From positions 1 to 64,000 of the forward strand of contig QANT01009325.1 in NCBI GenBank assembly GCA_003254885.1: DNA of 64,000 nt, read 5' to 3'. Within the stretch, counting starts at the first letter, position 1, and every line of letters begins with the position of its first letter. Origin of the DNA: Purshia tridentata (taxonomy: Eukaryota > Streptophyta > Magnoliopsida > Rosales > Rosaceae). This document shows, piece after piece, positions 26,107 to 42,458 of the stretch. Made by a program: the position numbers and the translations under genes. The notes under the pieces were generated by a model. It did not search any database. It had not been told where the DNA came from and was given only the letters and a program-made list of their open reading frames with translations.

Positions 26107-26430
26107 TCATCACGTTCAGTTAACTTATATTAAGAAGTTACAAGAAACGAGAGTGGGCGAAGGTAACAGGAAAGCCACACTATTGTTTCCAAGGTTGAAA
26201 AAGTTGAACAAAATGTTGTATTTTGTGGACTCTCTCAATTTGTCCACAAATTTCCGGTTTTGCCATCACCTCACTTCCCTTCCCTGGTCCAAATTTGCCT
26301 AATAGCTTTTTCAATATTCCATAAATAGCCCTGCAGTTGAAAGCTAGTGGTATGTTTTTAAGAACTAGTGGATGCCAACTATTAATATGAGGATGGTTCT
26401 TTTGCTTGTTTTTGTTTGATTTGTAATTTT

Positions 26431-26481
26431 AGAGTATATTATAAGTGTCTTTTTTTTTTGCCACAAGAGTACATTATAAGT
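26431..26481 (-). mobile_element. Ultra-short A-tailed insertion 8 with 16-bp repeats
   Basis: Repeats at 26431-26446 and 26466-26481 match 15 of 16. The 19-nt insert reads TGTGGC plus A-run on the minus strand. Confidence 0.6.
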
Positions 26482-26673
26482 TAAGGCGCTTAAAGGTGTG
26501 AGATAAAAGAGGAAATGAATCTTAACACTATATAGACAAAAACATATTATAATGAAGGTGGATTAGTAATACTAAGTATGGGGTCAACTATATGCCAACT
26601 ATGCCAGCTACGTGACGGTGTAATAATTACACCGAAAAATTTCTCCACTTTTTTAGAGTATGGGATCACATTT

Positions 26674-26866
26674 AGGGGCGAAGCCACAGCCATGCCAGTA
26701 GCCATGGCTTCCCACCCCTTTTACAACTCGTAATATATAATGCAACTTGCTCTAGAATTAGAATAATTAGTATGTAATAGCATGATAAATTTAATATTTT
26801 TCCCTCTTTTGTTTGATTTTTAATTTTTGACCCCCAAATTAACAATTCTAGCTCTGTTTTCGTCAC
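26674..26866. mobile_element. Possible DNA-transposon fragment
   Basis: The left end contains GGGGCGAAGCCAC. The right end, read on the minus strand, contains GTGACGAAAACAGAGC. These resemble degenerate inverted termini of a small plant DNA transposon. No clear target duplication is seen. Confidence 0.25.
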
Positions 26867-28030
26867 ATTAATATATTCATAACGTTTAAATTTAAAATAC
26901 ATTGATAAGATGCAAAAAAATAAACAAGTTTAATTAGAAGAGATTCAAAATTGTGGTTGACAAGGATGAGAGTAATGATGGAGAACAACTATCCTTAGTC
27001 TAATTTAAATCAATAATGTAGCATTCTAGCTAAGAGGTGTATGCTATGCGTGTGGAACACAGTTTGGTAAATGCCGTGAGAGAATAAATTTTGAATGCTA
27101 ATTTGGGAAGTTAATATGCTTACAACTCCACTCATTTGAATTAATTGTTGCGGTCCTATTTCTTGGGGTCCTATTCTACTGCATAGATATTAATTTATAA
27201 TTGACTGCGCTGAAGGAATAAGTGTTAGGTTTTATCTTTAACAATTTGGTATAATTTAGAAAATATGTCATTTTGATAAGTGTGGTAATCACTTATTCAA
27301 TGTGAGAAAATTGTACTTAATTAATATCTTCAAACATAACATAACTATGTAAATTTGAATTTTAAAACAAATTATTATTAGGGGCATGTTTGGTTTGGTA
27401 CCCATTTACCAATAATCTGGACTCTTCTGGAAACATGTTGTATCTAAGTGGGGCTGTATTGTTTACTATGAAGTTCTAGTAAGGACAATAATTAGCATAT
27501 TGGAAGACGTCTCATTCATTCTTCACTTCCACTCCAGCACATCTTTTACCTAATTACAAACTGGTGTTAAGCAATGAGCATGGACACATGTCATTGCTTT
27601 CGATTTTATTTTTTTATAATTTCTTTTTGGAAAGAAGGCAAGTTCAAGAAGCAAATCATCAAAGAAACAAAGGAAGTCTAAGGCTTAATTTTGGGTCAAT
27701 CAGAAAACTCATATTTTATGCATGTAATGATGTAAACAATCATTGAGTGTGTTCATTAATTTACTTCTTGATTGTCATCCCCTGATACGGGGTAATTAAA
27801 AATATTTCCCGAATTCAAGGTGTAATGTAATCACAAAATAAAATGAGATTATTAATTTGTTTTGTTTATGTTGAAGGGAATTAAATTTGAACCTAACCAA
27901 TCTTAATTGTTTAGAAATCATGATATAGGAAGCCGAGTCTGGATTTGTAATTAAGTGGGGATTAAAATGATTGATTGTATGTGGTGACAAGCTAGGTGGA
28001 TAAAATAAATTGGGGTCACTTTAGTCAACC

Positions 28031-28104
28031 GAGAACAAAAATTCTTCTGACACATTAGGATTCGAATCCTCTTCCTCTCTTATAATAAAAAAGAAAAAAA
28101 AAAC
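28031..28104 (+). mobile_element. SINE-like 3' fragment with A-tail
   Basis: A 45-nt body with a B-box-like GGATTCGAATCC runs into CCTCTTCC-rich DNA and an A-rich tail. It aligns by eye with the fragment at 29344-29418. Confidence 0.4.
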
Positions 28105-28423
28105 TCATAATATATAATTTAATGTTTACAAATACTTTGTAGGAGCAAAAATCATTCTCTTATATATATATGTACATAAATTTCATCCTAACATCTAAGT
28201 TCACCTAACCCTTACCCTATTCATCAAAAGCATTTTGTTTTTTTAATTGGTGAACGAGAAATTCAAGTTGGGTGCAGAATGAACAATTTTACATATTTTT
28301 TAACTAGACTATTCAACAACTATCTACTCATCAAAAAATTAAAACTCATTTACAAACAAAAAGCAAGCCAAAATCACTACGCAGGGAGTAAAATATGTAA
28401 TATGTCAATCAAGCAATGTCACG

Positions 28424-28461
28424 ACATATCATTTTTTTTTTTTTGTCTGACTACATATCAT
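28424..28461 (-). mobile_element. Ultra-short A-tailed insertion 9 with 9-bp repeats
   Basis: ACATATCAT at 28424-28432 and 28453-28461 flanks AGTCAGAC plus A-run (minus strand). Confidence 0.5.
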
Positions 28462-29335
28462 ATTTACACACCCCTTAAAAATATCATATTTATTTCAAAT
28501 TAGTATTACCATATATATCATATCATATCATTTTCATCGCGTCATCCCTTCAAGATTCATATGAGATTAAGAAGTGGCTGCTCCTATATGACCCCTATTG
28601 GCCTTAACTCTCTTTGAGAACTCATTACTGAAATTCTCTGGTTTATGAAAATTTTCAATAAATTCACATATCAATATATATAGATATGCGCAAAATAATA
28701 TTTCATAAAATAGAAATTTTTAATTTCAAATATAGAGATATTTTATAAAGAGCACAAAATCTATATATAAGAACATCAGTACTTATCTTTTATTACATGA
28801 TAGAGAAATTTTGTAACATAAACATAAATTACTCACCTTGACTTAAAGCATGTCCCTCAAGACTTATAGCATCTCTCTCTTTCTCACTTTCCATCTTTAA
28901 AATGCTTCTGTTTAAGTAGCTTGTCAGAATGAAATTAAAACCCGAGATTATATAGAAGATTACATTTGCATGTCATCTCCAAGTGGGTAATTGAAAGAAA
29001 CAAGTGGCTAGAACAATGGTGAGGAAGAATGTGGCATTGACAACTCAAAAGAAAAAGAATTGCCGAGTGTTTAGGCAATTGACAACTCAAGAACCCATGC
29101 AGTGGTGGAATGAAGATAATTAAATGCTCGATAATTGTTTTTGGTGATGATTCTTATACATGTCCATCATGCATTAAGACAATTGACACGTACAAAAATG
29201 GCCTAGCTAGTAATTACACTTGCTAATACATATGTAACCAAATAACTCGATCAAGGGCAACAAGTTGTCTTGCTGCATGTAGCTAAAGACATTCACATCA
29301 TGGTAACTAATGAGGTGGATATGAATTGGGTTGGC

Positions 29336-29426
29336 CTAATTAGGTGAGGGACAAAATTTCTACTTACACATTCGAATTCGATTCTTCCTCCTTCCCTGTT
29401 TAAAAAAAAAGAAAAAGACTAATTAG
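29336..29426 (+). mobile_element. 5'-truncated SINE-like element with target duplication
   Basis: CTAATTAG repeats at 29336-29343 and 29419-29426 flank a body with ATTCGATTC (B-box-like), a CCTCCTTCCC stretch and an A-rich tail. The body resembles 28031-28104. Confidence 0.45.
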
Positions 29427-32400
29427 TTGGGTATTAGATAATTAGTGTCCCACCTCCAACATGTAGCTCCATAGAAATCATATCATATACAGATAAATTT
29501 GATGGTTTATAAATTTATATTTTAGCATAAAAAAAGTGAATATGTCCAAATATATTTTTGCACTATAAATTTTTACACTCGTAGTACTTTACACAATTAT
29601 TGTATTCTAAAATTTTAAATTATTATAAAATAAGCCAATAATGTATATCAAGTTCCGTGACATGTAGTCTCAATGAGAAACATATATATACTAATAAACA
29701 GAAACAAACCTAATTGGAGATGAAGGATTCAACAATATACTAATGCGTAAGTATATCAAGATTTTTACCATTTTAAGAAACTATTATGATTAAAAACTTA
29801 AACTAATGCATATCAAGCAAACGATATCATTTACATGCGGAACAACGCACTAGTTTTTTACTGCATATAAATATAAACGATGTGATAATATGATGCCGAT
29901 CAACTGCCCAAAAATAATAAAAAATAATCCATTAATGTATTCAATATTGGACTGTGGAATTGATGTCGATCTGTTTCTTCAATTTTATGAATCATATATT
30001 TAAACCAGAGATTTTTAGAGCAAAGCCTCCATAATTGGGGGGTTGGGGGACAAGTCTATCCAATTTTTAATGATTATAGATGATATATATCATTGGTATC
30101 TATCATATATATATAATTTTGTATGAATAATTGTTCACACTCTTTAAATAATACAGGTGTCAGTGCAATATTGCAGATATACGTCAAATTGGAATACTTT
30201 ACAATGCCCTTGGCCAGTTGCCAACGCAAGATATACATTGATTACTTTGTGATCCATCTTGCTTCCACATATCAAATTCAAATTATATACTATATATATA
30301 TTATATGCATGACAACAATAAAACGTCTCCTAAGTTGGCTTTATTGATCTCTGCCCTTTTTAATTATATGATGTATCTGTATGTACAGATATATAGATAT
30401 ATATGGAATTCTAGCAACATTAGTAGTGGCAAATCTACAAACATCAAATTCTTCAGTGTTTCCTTTGATTGTCAATTGCCCTAATCTCAAATTCTTTGAA
30501 CCATGTCAACAAACATCTTACCCTTTTCGATCCCATGCACTCTTAGGAAAATAGTAAATTAAAAATGAGTTGTGTTGGGTTAATTAATGGTTGAATAATA
30601 TGTTGAGGTGGATGATTCCTTCACTCACCTCATTTAAATCTGTCACGATTTTATGTTGTCATGACATAATTATCAAATGAATAATCTGACAACATATCTG
30701 ATATATCGTGACAAAAAAACTTCAGATGTATCTGAGATATATAATACACGAAATTATAATTAAAACTGAAGGCTGTGCCGCCACTAGTAAGTGCAAAGGA
30801 CAGCATAACATACAGGGCATGACACACCATCTTGCTATATTAAATGTACTGGAAGAAATGATTGGTGCCAAAATATGAGAGAACAGGGAAAAGTACAAGA
30901 GAAGTAGATGAAAAAAGCTCAAAAAGGAAAATGGAGTCATTCGTTCCCATTCACCATATCCTTAAAATATAGGGCAGATAGCTACATATAATTTGAAAAA
31001 TAAAAAAAATATTTGCAATGGTGGTGGCTACCACTACTACATGGGTCTGATGAAAGAACCATTCCAGACTCTTCCCCCTCAATTATTTCAACTACCTGGG
31101 CTGGCCGTGACCATGACCCTGGTATTGTTCTTATTATTACTGCTAATTAATAATTTAATATACTATGATTTAGTGAACTAATTAATTAATTATAATACTA
31201 TTATTCTTCAGACTCCTAGCCTCAAGTTGGTGAGGTTGTTATGGAGAAAAGCTACACCAACGGAGAGTTGCAAAAATCAATGATCTGGCAGTCAATATTT
31301 TACTGTTACATTGGTTTTAATTTATGCAGTGGAGGAGTTGTTGGGAATATTTGAAATTTGTTGCATAAACGTCAACATCGACCATGGTTTCACTTCAGAA
31401 TTGCGAATTGGATTCTCTACTATTTAATTTTGGTGTTATTATATATTTATATCTAAAGCGTGGTTTTGAGTCTCAAAATTAATTATATCATGTGACGTCA
31501 TGTGTATTTATTAACAACTTAATATAATTAATAAACTTCTCTGTCAAATAATGTAATTAATATGTGATCTAAACATTAATGTCGTCCCTTTAAAAATATC
31601 TATGTACTAGATCGATGAATACATAGTGTGTGAACTGTGAACGTACAAAATTACAAATCCAATAATATATATATGGCAGCATCCCAAAATATCTGGTGAG
31701 GCTCTTCTTTTGGCTTTATATAGGATGTGCAAGTTTTGTACTGCGAGGCCGATAGAGAAAGCTTCCCGAAGTATTTTAAATATTGATTTTTAACAACAGA
31801 ATTTGACATAGGGCTGAAGCTTTTACCATATATATATATATATATATTTGGCCTATTAATGGCAATTCCAATCTCCATTCAGTGTGTTTAATGTATTTTG
31901 TTGCTGAATAATTGGTAGCTAGCTAGGTCTCCTTGTCTCATTTGAATGCCTGCATATGCGTACTTGGTCTAATATCGTAACACTCTTTCACCTGTCGTTT
32001 CATCCTTGATGAGACAAATTATATTATTATTAAACTCGAAATTCTTTAAAATCAAAATTCTAATATCATGTTAGATAATTATTGAATTTTTCAAAAACTA
32101 AAGGAGTAACTTGTAAATATAAAACTTGTAAGTATAACATGTGATTTGCATTGTATGATGACCATATAAGATATACATGAAGGTTGATTGAGTTGGGTGA
32201 AGGATTGATTCCTGGATCTGAAAAATTATTTAGCTAGATTGTACATTTTGTACTTTGTCCAAAGGCTTTATTTATTTAATACTAAAATTGGTCACGTTAC
32301 CCACACCCAGGCCAATATGAACAACATTTCCTCGATTAAACAATGAATTTTTTAGTCCACCAATTATTATTGAGAGAAGTACTCAACGTTGACTGTTGGG

Positions 32401-32793
32401 TTGGTAGAATGATCATGAATATAATGAAACGTGTGTTGGGCAACTTCTAGCATGCATGATGTTGTGCCCGCCGCAAACCCATACGATGTGCTCCTACAAG
32501 ATAATGACTAACTATTTCCATGCATCTCAACCACTCATTACCATTATTCACTAGATATATGTTTTTTACATGCATATAGAATTTCTTATGATTTGGATCT
32601 TCAATAAGAATATGATAAATTCAGCATCCAATTAAAATTTTAAGATATATAATGAGTAAAATGTAACTCAATTCTCAATGAAACACATATTTTGTTAGAT
32701 TTGTGTTTTAGAGTAGACATGAGATGCAATGATTAGACGCATCTCATCATATAATGTTAGATTTGTTAAGTTTTAGATTAGACATGGATGGTT

Positions 32794-32839
32794 AAGATGC
32801 ATTGACTAGGTCTACCAAAAAAGAAGATGCATTGATTAG
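32794..32839 (+). mobile_element. Ultra-short A-tailed insertion 10 inside a tandem unit
   Basis: Repeats at 32794-32809 and 32824-32839 match 15 of 16. They flank GTCTACCAAAAAAG. The neighbouring tandem unit carries the same site without insert or duplication. Confidence 0.7.
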
Positions 32840-32920
32840 ACGCATCTCATCATATAATGTTCCATTTATAAGTTTTTGATTGGACATGGATGGTTAATAT
32901 GTATTGATTAAACGCATTTC

Positions 32921-32966
32921 ATCATTGTATCTTTTTGTTTTTTTTGTTTTAATCATTGTATCTTTT
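32921..32966 (-). mobile_element. Minimal A-rich insertion 11 with perfect 15-bp repeats
   Basis: ATCATTGTATCTTTT at 32921-32935 and 32952-32966 flanks a 16-nt A-rich insert (minus strand). Confidence 0.6.
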
Positions 32967-33784
32967 CAACTGTCTATATAATTCAATCAATAATATTATA
33001 TTTATCATATTTTTATACTGTCTTATGTGACAATCTATATGTTATTCATATATTATACACTAAAAAAAATTTAAAAAATAAAAAAATATTCTGCTAGTAC
33101 AATAATGACACATAAAATAATATAACAAATTTAATATAAAAATATTATAAAAATAATATTATTATAATTCAATAACTTATTAAAATTCCACTCTAGGCTA
33201 GGCACTAGAAGTAGAATTATACTATTTATGTTTTAAATCTTTAAAAACCGGAGCAATTAGTTGCTGCTAGCTAGTAGCCCCACAACCACAAGGCACAAAT
33301 TATTGGTGATGAATTATCGATCTCATGAGCCTTGTTTGCTTTCCAACAAGGAGGCCATTAGTGTTTGGATTTTGACAGACCTTCTTTAGTTTTTAGGGTC
33401 AAAAGCGAAGTTGTTTGTCCCATTATGATTTTCTGTGTAGCCAATCAACGGCCTACAAACTTCAATCTAAAAGCCCTACAAAACTAAAGTTCCATAACCA
33501 CAGCTATCATGCATATGTAGATTATAGATATATCATATATGGGGTGGTTTTCACAAATGCAGATCCCCAAGTCGCCAGTACGTGGTCACGTTCTTGAACT
33601 AGCTTAATTGGTTGAAACTTGGAAAAAGAAGAGATTCCTAGCTATAGCTTAGCTTAGTTTGCTTGGCTCATTGATTTTATATATTTACTGAGAAGGTCAA
33701 ATGCTTCTTACTGTGATTGCAGTACTTCATACATGATGTGTATGTTTGTTGTTACAAGATCAAATTACATCTTGAGTTCTTCTG

Positions 33785-33847
33785 TATCTAGACACAGACA
33801 CATAAAGTGCATTTTCAGTATCTAGACATGGACACATAAAATGCATA
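33785..33847. repeat. Short direct duplication
   Basis: Two copies of a roughly 28-bp word starting TATCTAGACA and ending ATGCAT or GTGCAT stand next to each other with few differences. Confidence 0.6.
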
Positions 33848-34329
33848 CACGTGTTAATTATGCATGAAACTTTTACTCGGAGTGTAAGGGTCATTTAATC
33901 TTTGAGAGACATGTTTGGGGATATTACAGGCTTACAGCAAGCCGCATATTTGTTTAATTATTTACCATCAAACTTCTTTTACTTTGAAAGGTCCAAAGTA
34001 AAATGCAAACAGCTGTATGAGGCACACTTTTTTGTGTGAGCTCAACATGACAATCTACATGTGAAGTTGTTCCCAAGCCATTTAAAAGAGAATTCATCTT
34101 TCGTACGTCCACTTCCCACTAAATAAAGGAGAAAGCAACAAACTCCTATAGTCAGAATCATCACCCATTCACTTACGATTAGATGCTTGAAAAAGACTGA
34201 CCCTTGATTCCAAGGAGAAAACAAAACAAAAAGACAAAACCCACTACCGTCCATCAATCCTACTCCATCAAACACTGACCTCCCTATCACTCATTTCTTC
34301 CTACTCCTAAGCCCATCATGTCTTCATCC

Positions 34330-34800
34330 CCAAGTCTCAACCAGTCCTAACTCCTAAGCCCTATGTCTCAAGCCATAAGCCACGAATCTCAGGCTGAGAA
34401 TTCTAAGCTACTAACTCAGAGGCCCGAGGCCCGAGGTTCAAAGTCAAGGTTACTTATGGCTCAAAGTTTGATAGGACCAAGACCCCAAGCAATCACGAAC
34501 CATGAGCTCGAGCCCTCATGGCTCATTCCCTGGTCTTCGAACCTCAAACTCCAATTATTGGGATCTACTTGATCCCAAGAACTAGGGAAGTATTAAGCAT
34601 TGATCCCCACGGAAAGGGAATCGGGGTGGCTTTGAGTTGCAGAAATCAATGTTGAGTTTAGGATTCAATGTTCAGGCACTCAAGGTCCAACATCTAGGGC
34701 TTTATACTCAAAGCTTAAGGTTGAGAGTTCAAGGTTTGGGCTGATCCTTTGGGACTCAGAACTGGATCCGAAAGTTAAGGCCTTAAGATTAGGATTTCAT
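34330..34800. repeat. Degenerate repeat field rich in CTCAAG/GTTCAAGG-like words
   Basis: Words such as TCTCAAGCC, GAGGTTCAAAG, CAAGGTCCAA and GAGAGTTCAAGG recur at irregular spacing. CCCGAGG is doubled near 34423-34436. The local GC content is higher than in surrounding DNA. It looks like a decayed satellite, and no coding frame is convincing. Confidence 0.45.
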
Positions 34801-35089
34801 GTTTCCGAGTTTCCATAAACAATTTCACTAGAAACCCAAAAAAAAAAAAACTTTTTTTTTCTCTCTGACTTTGGATTGTATTTACAATATTTCCAAAATC
34901 GTGTTTTTTTGAGGTTTATTGTATCCCTTATTTCCAAGAACAAGAAACTGTAAGTAGATCAAGAACCAAATGACACCTAATATGTTATTTGCATATACAA
35001 CACTTCTCTATTACAATCAATTCGAACGGAGACGGCATCCTTTCAACAGAATATACCATTTTATATAGAAACGTAATCCCCTGAAATCA

Positions 35090-39338
<4,249 letters not shown>

Positions 39339-40205
39339 GGTGTTGAGGATTGAAAACTGGTAGAGGCGGGTGCATCTGAAATCCCAGAGAGACCTTGCGA
39401 GTCCTGGCTGCCAAAAAAAAATTTCAGCTGCGAAAGTTTTAAAGGGCTTGGAATGGAGAGAAAGAGAAATAGCGCCACAATGGTTTACCGGGATCGGGAT
39501 TGTTTGGTACTGGGACTACAACAGAGACGGGGAAAGGAAATGTTTTCATGCCCAGAATCAGAAACCGCCTCTTTATGATCAAATTACGTATTCACCCTTG
39601 GTTTCGGGTTATAGAAAAAGTGGGTATAAAAGGTTAGTTTTGTCAATATGTAAGGTTTCATCAATTTTTGGGACTTGAAGAGAGTATAAGGTGGCAAATT
39701 TTGATACAACATGATAATACGATTCGAATTCGATAAATTAGTGGGTTTAGATTGACCATTTAATGACACGAATAAGAATATGACACAATTCACTAAACAT
39801 AATAATAAAAGGATGGGACTTATGCACTGTAACACATATTGATGTATATGTAGTAAAAAAATATAGGATATGCATATAGCAATACTTTTTGTTTTTTTTT
39901 TTTGTGACAGTACTTTATATTTTTTTGACTTTTTTGCCTTGGAGGACAATACCTCTTTCCCTTATGCATAGTATGACACAAAATCAACTTAATATGTCAA
40001 AATGTCTCTTCAACATAGTATAATACAACCTTGTAGTCTGAACATTCTTTCATGCTTCCTCATATTGACTATAAATTAATAAATTCTACATTGGATTTTA
40101 ACATACATGCTTATCATTATTGCACCATATTGTATAGTTCACATATATAGAAACTCCTAGGATTATTGGGCTCTAAACAACTAAATATTATGGACTAATC
40201 CAATG
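39339..40205. other. FTSH promoter and WRKY49 3' flank
   Basis: GC content is moderate near 39300-39600, consistent with promoter and leader of the FTSH gene. The rest is AT-rich with one tiny insertion at 39880-39916. No further gene is supported. Confidence 0.45.
39880..39916 (-). mobile_element. Minimal A-run insertion 12 with 9-bp repeats
   Basis: CAATACTTT and CAGTACTTT flank TCAC plus A-run (minus strand). The repeats match 8 of 9, so support is weak on its own. Confidence 0.35.
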
Positions 40206-42409
40206 CTATATATGATTTAGCGCAACATCAAAATACGAAGTGGGCCAAGACAGAGAAGAAGGAGAGGTCGGAGGTGATCGATAGGAAGAACAGGAAGAAA
40301 TTGAAGAAGCACTTGATGGGTTTCTTATCATAAATGGCACCACATCTTGAAGCAACCCTTGTGAGCCTCGTTCTTCTTCAACAAATTCTTGATGGTAGTT
40401 CGTAAATGTGTTGGGCTGTGGTTCAGGGTCTAGGTCTGGGGACACACTTCGCGGGCTCTCTTGGGTTTCTTGTTCATGGTCTTCGGCTTCAGTCTGTGAG
40501 GTTTTCGTCTTGAGCTTTTTTGTTGGTGGACTGGTGTTCTGGGCCTGGCTGAGCTGAAAAAATGGGTATGCAAAGTGCAAGTGCAGCCCTTCATAGGTGA
40601 TGATGAGTGTATCTGGGTCCTCACTGGCCCTCTCCACTTGCTTCTTTGCACTGCACCTTGGGTTTGTGCACCTGTAATAGCTCCTTTTTTTGTTTTACAA
40701 ACAAATCCCATCAAAGAAAAAGGCTTGGTAAGAAAATGTAGAGCCAAGATAAAAAAAGAAAAGGAAATCAATTATAAATAGGGTTTTAATCTCTTACGGA
40801 AGCCCAATACTATAAAATTTTGTAGCTGTAGTGAGCTTTGACATGAAAGAATTTTTCATTGAGAGATACTTGAAATTTCAATGATTGTATATCATTATGT
40901 ATTTGGGTAATTTGGACAATTTCTAGACAAGGTGGTGTGGTGGCTTTAGGCTTGTACCAATGTGTCAACCTTGTTTAATTTCTTGTCAGAGTTGATAGTG
41001 TTGCCTGTTCCTAGGCTTGGACCCCATTTAGACTCAGTTTTATTTTACTTTTTTTTATTTTGTACAACATTTAGTGTAAAGTTACTCGCATGGGCATATT
41101 TAAGTATAATTTATGTGGTTGAGGTGATGAATAGGGTAGTTGGGGTCATGTTGCACTAATTAGTATAGAGCATTGTTGTGAAGTCTTGCTTAATTAGTAT
41201 TAAAGTCGTGTAAGTCATTCGGATTCCTACTAAGACATATAATGAAGTGGTTTAGGATCATCCTAAGCTTTTAATGCAAAGTTGAATGGTTTAGGTCCCT
41301 AATAAACAAATGATGTGACTATTATTAACTCTCTCTCTCTCTCTCTCTTATTTTTTTCCACTTAATGACTAGAATTATAATTTACGATAATCCTTTTTAC
41401 AATAATAACTTTTTTTTTTATTAACTAAAAGATATTGCTATCCATACCTCTCTTAAAACTTCTTACACAAGTCTTTAGACTATTTACAAGTAAAATAGTT
41501 AGATGGAGCATTGGCATGTACATCTTTTCGAATTAACTCATTATAAATATATATTTGTTAGAAGATGACGTATAACACCGTCTCAGACTAAAAACTTCTG
41601 CTCTATGAATATTTAAACAATTAAGAAATAATTTTGCCTAAAAAAGATAAAAGAGGATAAGATGGGAGTGCCCGTAGTGATTATGAAATATGCTATATTT
41701 CATTTTCTTATTGCATATAGAGGGAGAAGAAGAAGAAGAAAATTTAAATGGTTACCTAGGATTTGGGCTGTTCTTAATGGATTTCTGACCATACTTCCTC
41801 CATTTATACCCATCATCAGCCATTGTTCCATTGCCTGAGCTTTTGATCTTCAGAGTATACTTGTGCTCAACCTTACTCAAACCCCTTTCCAATATTGAAA
41901 GTCTGGAACAAAATAACATAATTAATGCATGCAGTTATATCAAAATACAAAAACCCAATTAAATTTTTGGAAAATTCTTTGGTGTATGTGTATGTGCATA
42001 ATGCATATCATATATATACACTTACATTCTTAATCCTTAAAATTTTGACGAGTTTACTTTTTTATATTATAAATTTGTACGTGAAACAATTTTATCTGTA
42101 TTTATACTCCCAGATTTCAAGTACAAACCTGGCTTGTGAAAGTTCTTGGGGTTGGACATTTCCAGTAGTGACTGACAAAGCATTCTCAATGTCATGGATT
42201 GTTGGGCCAGAATAGACATGGGGTATGAGCCGATTCATAGCCTCCTTATTGGAAAGGCTCATCAATTGGGATTCCACTGCAGCCTCCTGTGGTAGCACAA
42301 AGAATGGAGACTCATTGTCCAAAAGCTCTCTCACAAGCTCTTGATCTTCTTCCGACCCATCTGACCAATTAGTAGCAGCCATTGCTTCCTCCATTGTAAA
42401 CTTAGTCAT
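40206..42409 (-). CDS. WRKY49: WRKY transcription factor, WRKY49 type
   Basis: Three exons join in frame: 42409-42129, 41902-41756, 40683-40206. The product is 301 residues. The DNA-binding domain has [20 protein letters not shown] (WRKYGQK at 128-134), then [11 protein letters not shown] and a zinc site C-x4-C-x23-H-x-H ending LHLH. The intron after NP(R) sits at the position conserved in most WRKY genes. The N-terminal region has an acidic segment ([20 protein letters not shown]). The C-terminus is Ser/Pro-rich. KSIKNSPNP rather than KxxKxNPxP fits the WRKY49 branch. The protein should bind W-box DNA in the nucleus; target genes are unknown. The start may be 42409 or the in-frame ATG at 42394. 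A four-codon upstream ORF overlaps the first ATG, and a CTT repeat fills the leader. Confidence 0.92.
42394..42394 (-). other. Alternative WRKY49 start codon
   Basis: The in-frame ATG beginning here (minus strand) gives MEEAMAATN, five residues shorter than the first ATG. It avoids overlap with the upstream mini-ORF. Confidence 0.45.
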
Positions 42410-42413
42410 GCAT
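42402..42413 (-). other. Four-codon upstream ORF overlapping the WRKY49 start
   Basis: On the minus strand ATGCATGACTAA overlaps the ATG at 42409. If transcribed, initiation there would disfavour the first WRKY start and favour the ATG at 42394. Confidence 0.5.
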
Positions 42414-42417
42414 TAAA

Positions 42418-42458
42418 AGAAGAAGAAGAAGAAGAAGAAGAAGAAGAAGAAGAAGAAG
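42418..42458. repeat. (GAA)n / (CTT)n microsatellite in the WRKY49 leader
   Basis: About thirteen GAA triplets on the plus strand, directly upstream of the WRKY49 start codon on the other strand. Confidence 0.9.

Larger units (their letters stand above)
32692..32966. repeat. Tandem array of about 74-bp units
   Basis: About three and a half diverged units share the words GCATCTCATCATATAATGTT and GACATGGATGGTTAA. Units begin near 32720, 32794 and 32898. Two of them are interrupted by tiny A-tailed insertions. Confidence 0.75.
26021..35089. other. Gene-poor AT-rich stretch of about 9 kb
   Basis: No protein gene, tRNA or rRNA is supported. Open frames here are short and lack protein character. 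The stretch holds tiny A-tailed insertions, two SINE-like fragments, a possible DNA-transposon fragment, a 74-bp tandem array at 32.7 kb, a degenerate repeat field at 34.3-34.8 kb and many AT runs. The last few hundred bases before 35090 probably include the FTSH 3'UTR. Confidence 0.6.

Noticed and set aside
28055-28072. GGATTCGAATCC as part of a tRNA gene
   Set aside because: No acceptor stem, anticodon arm or A box could be folded around it; it fits a SINE-like fragment better.
30680-30745. Another possible A-tailed insertion (CGTGACAAAAAAAC between TATCTGA-like words)
   Set aside because: The flanking repeat needs a gap and bases follow the A-run before the second copy, so it does not meet the pattern.
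31010-31130. Possible microRNA hairpin in a GC-richer patch
   Set aside because: I could not find a long paired stem or a mature sequence I recognise.
39404-39432. A-run between two GCTGC words near the FTSH leader
   Set aside because: Only five bases repeat; insufficient for a target-site duplication.
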